In this document: piece after piece, positions 6,984-7,676 of the stretch
Numbering within the stretch: position 1 is the first letter of the stretch
Layout of the letters: each line of letters begins with the position of its first letter
DNA from: DASRHY01 sp046765875
Lineage (GTDB): Bacteria; Actinomycetota; Actinomycetes; Propionibacteriales; Kribbellaceae
Length of the DNA stretch: 7,676 bases
NCBI GenBank assembly: GCA_046765875.1
Contig: JBKPSJ010000260.1
Location: 1-7,676, forward strand
Direction: 5' to 3'
Translations under genes and position numbers: made by a program
Notes under the pieces: generated by a model
Database searches by the model: none
Told to the model about the DNA's origin: nothing
Seen by the model: only the letters and a program-made list of their open reading frames with translations

Positions 6984-6991
6984 TTGCGCAA
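6984..6991. promoter_or_regulatory. TTGCGCAA palindrome upstream of the GH20 promoter
   Basis: An 8-bp perfect palindrome centred about 33 bp upstream of the candidate -35. The TTGCGCAA core is common in operators of LacI-family sugar regulators, which would suit a glycoside hydrolase gene. The flanks are not clearly symmetric, so this is a weak call. I see no DasR-type site. Confidence 0.28.
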
Positions 6992-7004
6992 CCACTTGGA
7001 TTCA

Positions 7005-7019
7005 ACGAACGCCGTTCGT
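7005..7019. promoter_or_regulatory. Inverted repeat ACGAAC-N3-GTTCGT, candidate operator
   Basis: Two perfect 6-bp arms separated by GCC, midway between the candidate GH20 promoter (-35 at 6949-6954) and the candidate rny promoter (-35 at 7060-7065). It resembles an SOS box but the spacer is three bases and not four, so LexA binding is not expected. It could be an operator for either gene. Confidence 0.35.
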
Positions 7020-7059
7020 GACAATGGAGCGGCGCGAGAAGCCGCAGGCCACAGCCTCC

Positions 7060-7088
7060 TTGACCCTGTGGATACCCACGCTTAGCCT
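7060..7088 (+). promoter_or_regulatory. Candidate promoter of rny
   Basis: TTGACC (7060-7065), a 17-bp spacer, and TAGCCT (7083-7088) match the actinobacterial housekeeping pattern closely. Transcription would start near 7095, about 325 nt before the rny start. A near-consensus DnaA box (GTATCCACA on the minus strand, 7067-7075) lies inside the spacer. rny needs a promoter of its own here because the gene before it is on the other strand. Confidence 0.55.
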
Positions 7089-7109
7089 CGGATTCAAGAA
7101 GGGATCACC

Positions 7110-7335
7110 CCGCCGCAAAGGCGGTGCTCATAGCAAACGACCGAGCGGGCCTCCGCTCGTCACCAAAGAACTCACGCCGGTCGGCGGGCCGGCGTACACA
7201 CTGACACACGACGCTCGACGGAGCACTCAGGAGAAGAAGACACGGCAGCACCGCTGCCGCACCACCTGGTGACCCCGGCACCGGCCGGGGCCGTTCGCAC
7301 AACCACCGGCACCGCTCTTCCGGAACGGTGCCGGT
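7110..7335 (+). promoter_or_regulatory. Structured 5' leader of rny with six successive hairpins
   Basis: Between the candidate promoter and the rny start I find these perfect stems: CCGCC/GGCGG (7110-7124), CGAGCGG/CCGCTCG (7142-7159, extendable to 7139-7161 with one bulge), ACGCCGG/CCGGCGT (7174-7195), CGGCAG/CTGCCG (7243-7259), CCCCGGC/GCCGGGG (7273-7290), and a 10-bp stem at 7305-7335. I recognise no riboswitch family. An AGGAG at 7229-7233 has no start codon at usable distance. The region is either a leader controlling rny or a separate small RNA. Confidence 0.45.
7305..7335 (+). terminator. Strongest leader hairpin, possible attenuator before rny
   Basis: ACCGGCACCG and CGGTGCCGGT pair perfectly over 10 bp around an 11-nt loop that itself contains the palindrome TTCCGGAA. 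It ends 83 bases before the rny start. Only a short CTTTC follows about ten bases later, so a U-tract terminator is not evident. Attenuation, RNA end formation or an RNase entry site are all possible. Confidence 0.35.
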
Positions 7336-7406
7336 TGGCGTACCGCTTTCGCCGAGGCGATCCCTCCGACCGCTGACTGTGCCGCGCCTGACCGCGCGCT
7401 CGTAGA

Positions 7407-7412
7407 GGGGAG
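7407..7412 (+). promoter_or_regulatory. Ribosome binding site of rny
   Basis: GGGGAG, part of AGAGGGGAGA, lies six bases before the ATG at 7419 and fixes the start of the last gene. Confidence 0.7.
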
Positions 7413-7418
7413 ACGCCG

Positions 7419-7676
7419 ATGCCTGTCGCCACATCCGTGGGCCTGGCCGCAATCGGGCTTCTCATCGCCGGACTGCTCGCCTGGATCGGGCTGACGCTGT
7501 CCAAACGCCGGACCGTCGAGTCCTCGGCCGCCGCGGACTCGCTGCGCCGACAGGCCGAGGCGGAGGCCGACGCGATCCGGGCGAAGGCGGAGTCGAGGGC
7601 GGAGGCGGCCGAAGCGCGTGCCGGCGAACTGCGGGCCAAGGCGGAGGTGAAGGCGGAGGAGCTCGAGAACGAGGCC
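7419..7676 (+). CDS. rny: Ribonuclease Y, N-terminal part (cut by window end)
   Basis: RNase Y is a membrane-anchored endoribonuclease that starts mRNA decay and processing. Only 86 codons are present. They show one N-terminal membrane helix (about residues 7-26, with GLAAIGLLIAGLLAWIGLTL), a basic boundary SKRR (28-31), then an Ala/Glu/Arg/Lys-rich coiled coil with recurring AEA, AKAE and KAEE units to the end. This anchor plus coiled-coil layout is typical of RNase Y; the KH and HD catalytic domains would lie beyond the window. The call also uses context, since rny commonly lies downstream of recA-recX in actinobacteria. An ATP-synthase b-like or other coiled-coil membrane protein cannot be excluded from this fragment alone. 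Confidence 0.75.
   Translation, partial: MPVATSVGLAAIGLLIAGLLAWIGLTLSKRRTVESSAAADSLRRQAEAEADAIRAKAESRAEAAEARAGELRAKAEVKAEELENEA

Larger units (their letters stand above)
6995..7097. repeat. Two direct copies of CTYGGATTCAA in the GH20-rny intergenic region
   Basis: CTTGGATTCAA at 6995-7005 and CTCGGATTCAA at 7087-7097 differ at one base and lie 92 bp apart. The second begins at the last two bases of the candidate rny -10 and covers the expected start site. They may be paired sites for a regulator or chance. Confidence 0.35.

Noticed and set aside
6886..7005. Longer GH20 protein starting at 7005
   Set aside because: The extra 40 residues would precede a complete signal peptide and would span the candidate promoter hexamers and the AGGAG site, so the region is better read as promoter and leader.
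7007..7017. Second SOS box (GAAC-GCC-GTTC)
   Set aside because: The spacer is three bases; the LexA consensus needs four. Kept only as an inverted repeat of unknown function.
7124..7204. A 26-aa GTG-started leader peptide in the rny leader
   Set aside because: It has only a GGCGG-like sequence touching the start, rare-codon-rich content, and lies within hairpin sequence; no sign of a regulatory codon run.
4297..7272. A 991-codon open frame on the plus strand
   Set aside because: It is antisense to the GH20 gene, whose domains are clear. Its product is Val/Arg/Gly-rich with no recognisable domain, a usual shadow of a high-GC gene.
7269..7376. A 35-aa GTG-started frame in the rny leader
   Set aside because: The nearest good ribosome site (AGGAG at 7229-7233) is about 35 bases away, and the frame is covered by two strong hairpins.
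1..7676. CRISPR array, tRNA/rRNA genes, insertion sequences, phage or defence genes
   Set aside because: No regularly spaced repeats, tRNA-like cloverleaf with GTTCGA loop, transposase, integrase or defence-related domain was found in either strand.

Overview
The window is a high-GC actinobacterial contig end. Evidence for the phylum: strongly GC-biased third codon positions, an actinobacterial-type RecA (352 aa with an acidic tail), a LexA box of the GAAC-N4-GTTC type, and the recA-recX-rny neighbourhood. The genus cannot be fixed from sequence alone. The first 19 bases are not genomic: they exactly match the Tn5 mosaic end of Nextera-type sequencing adapters, so the first gene is cut by the contig end and not by biology.

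Layout. 20-1574 (minus): N-terminal 518 codons of an MMPL/RND-type membrane transporter, truncated by the contig end. 1575-2112: a 538-bp divergent intergenic region dense in regulatory signals. On the transporter side are an RBS, a hairpin and a 13-bp palindrome. On the recA side are a perfect SOS box with a -10-like hexamer, a consensus DnaA box, a perfect 12-bp palindrome, and a degenerate match to the LexA-independent (PafBC-type) damage promoter with exact spacing. 2113-3171 (plus): recA. 3158-3802 (plus): recX, overlapping recA by 14 bp, so the pair is almost certainly one operon. A 10-bp hairpin directly after recX separates it from the convergent gene. 3871-6885 (minus): a secreted 1004-aa multidomain glycoside hydrolase family 20 enzyme (beta-N-acetylhexosaminidase or lacto-N-biosidase-like). 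6886-7418: a second divergent region with promoter-like sequences for both flanking genes and a run of six hairpins in the putative leader of the last gene. 7419-end (plus): the first 86 codons of ribonuclease Y (rny), cut by the window end.

How it fits together. recA and recX form the recombination/SOS core: RecA is the recombinase and LexA co-protease, RecX its modulator. rny commonly lies downstream of recX in actinobacteria. Here a secreted glycan-degrading enzyme sits between them on the opposite strand, so rny has to rely on its own promoter. I see no new defence or mobile system. The points most worth a second look are the structured leader of rny, a sharply localized block of atypical codons in the recA L2-loop region, the stacked regulatory sites upstream of recA, and the non-canonical catalytic motif of the GH20 enzyme.
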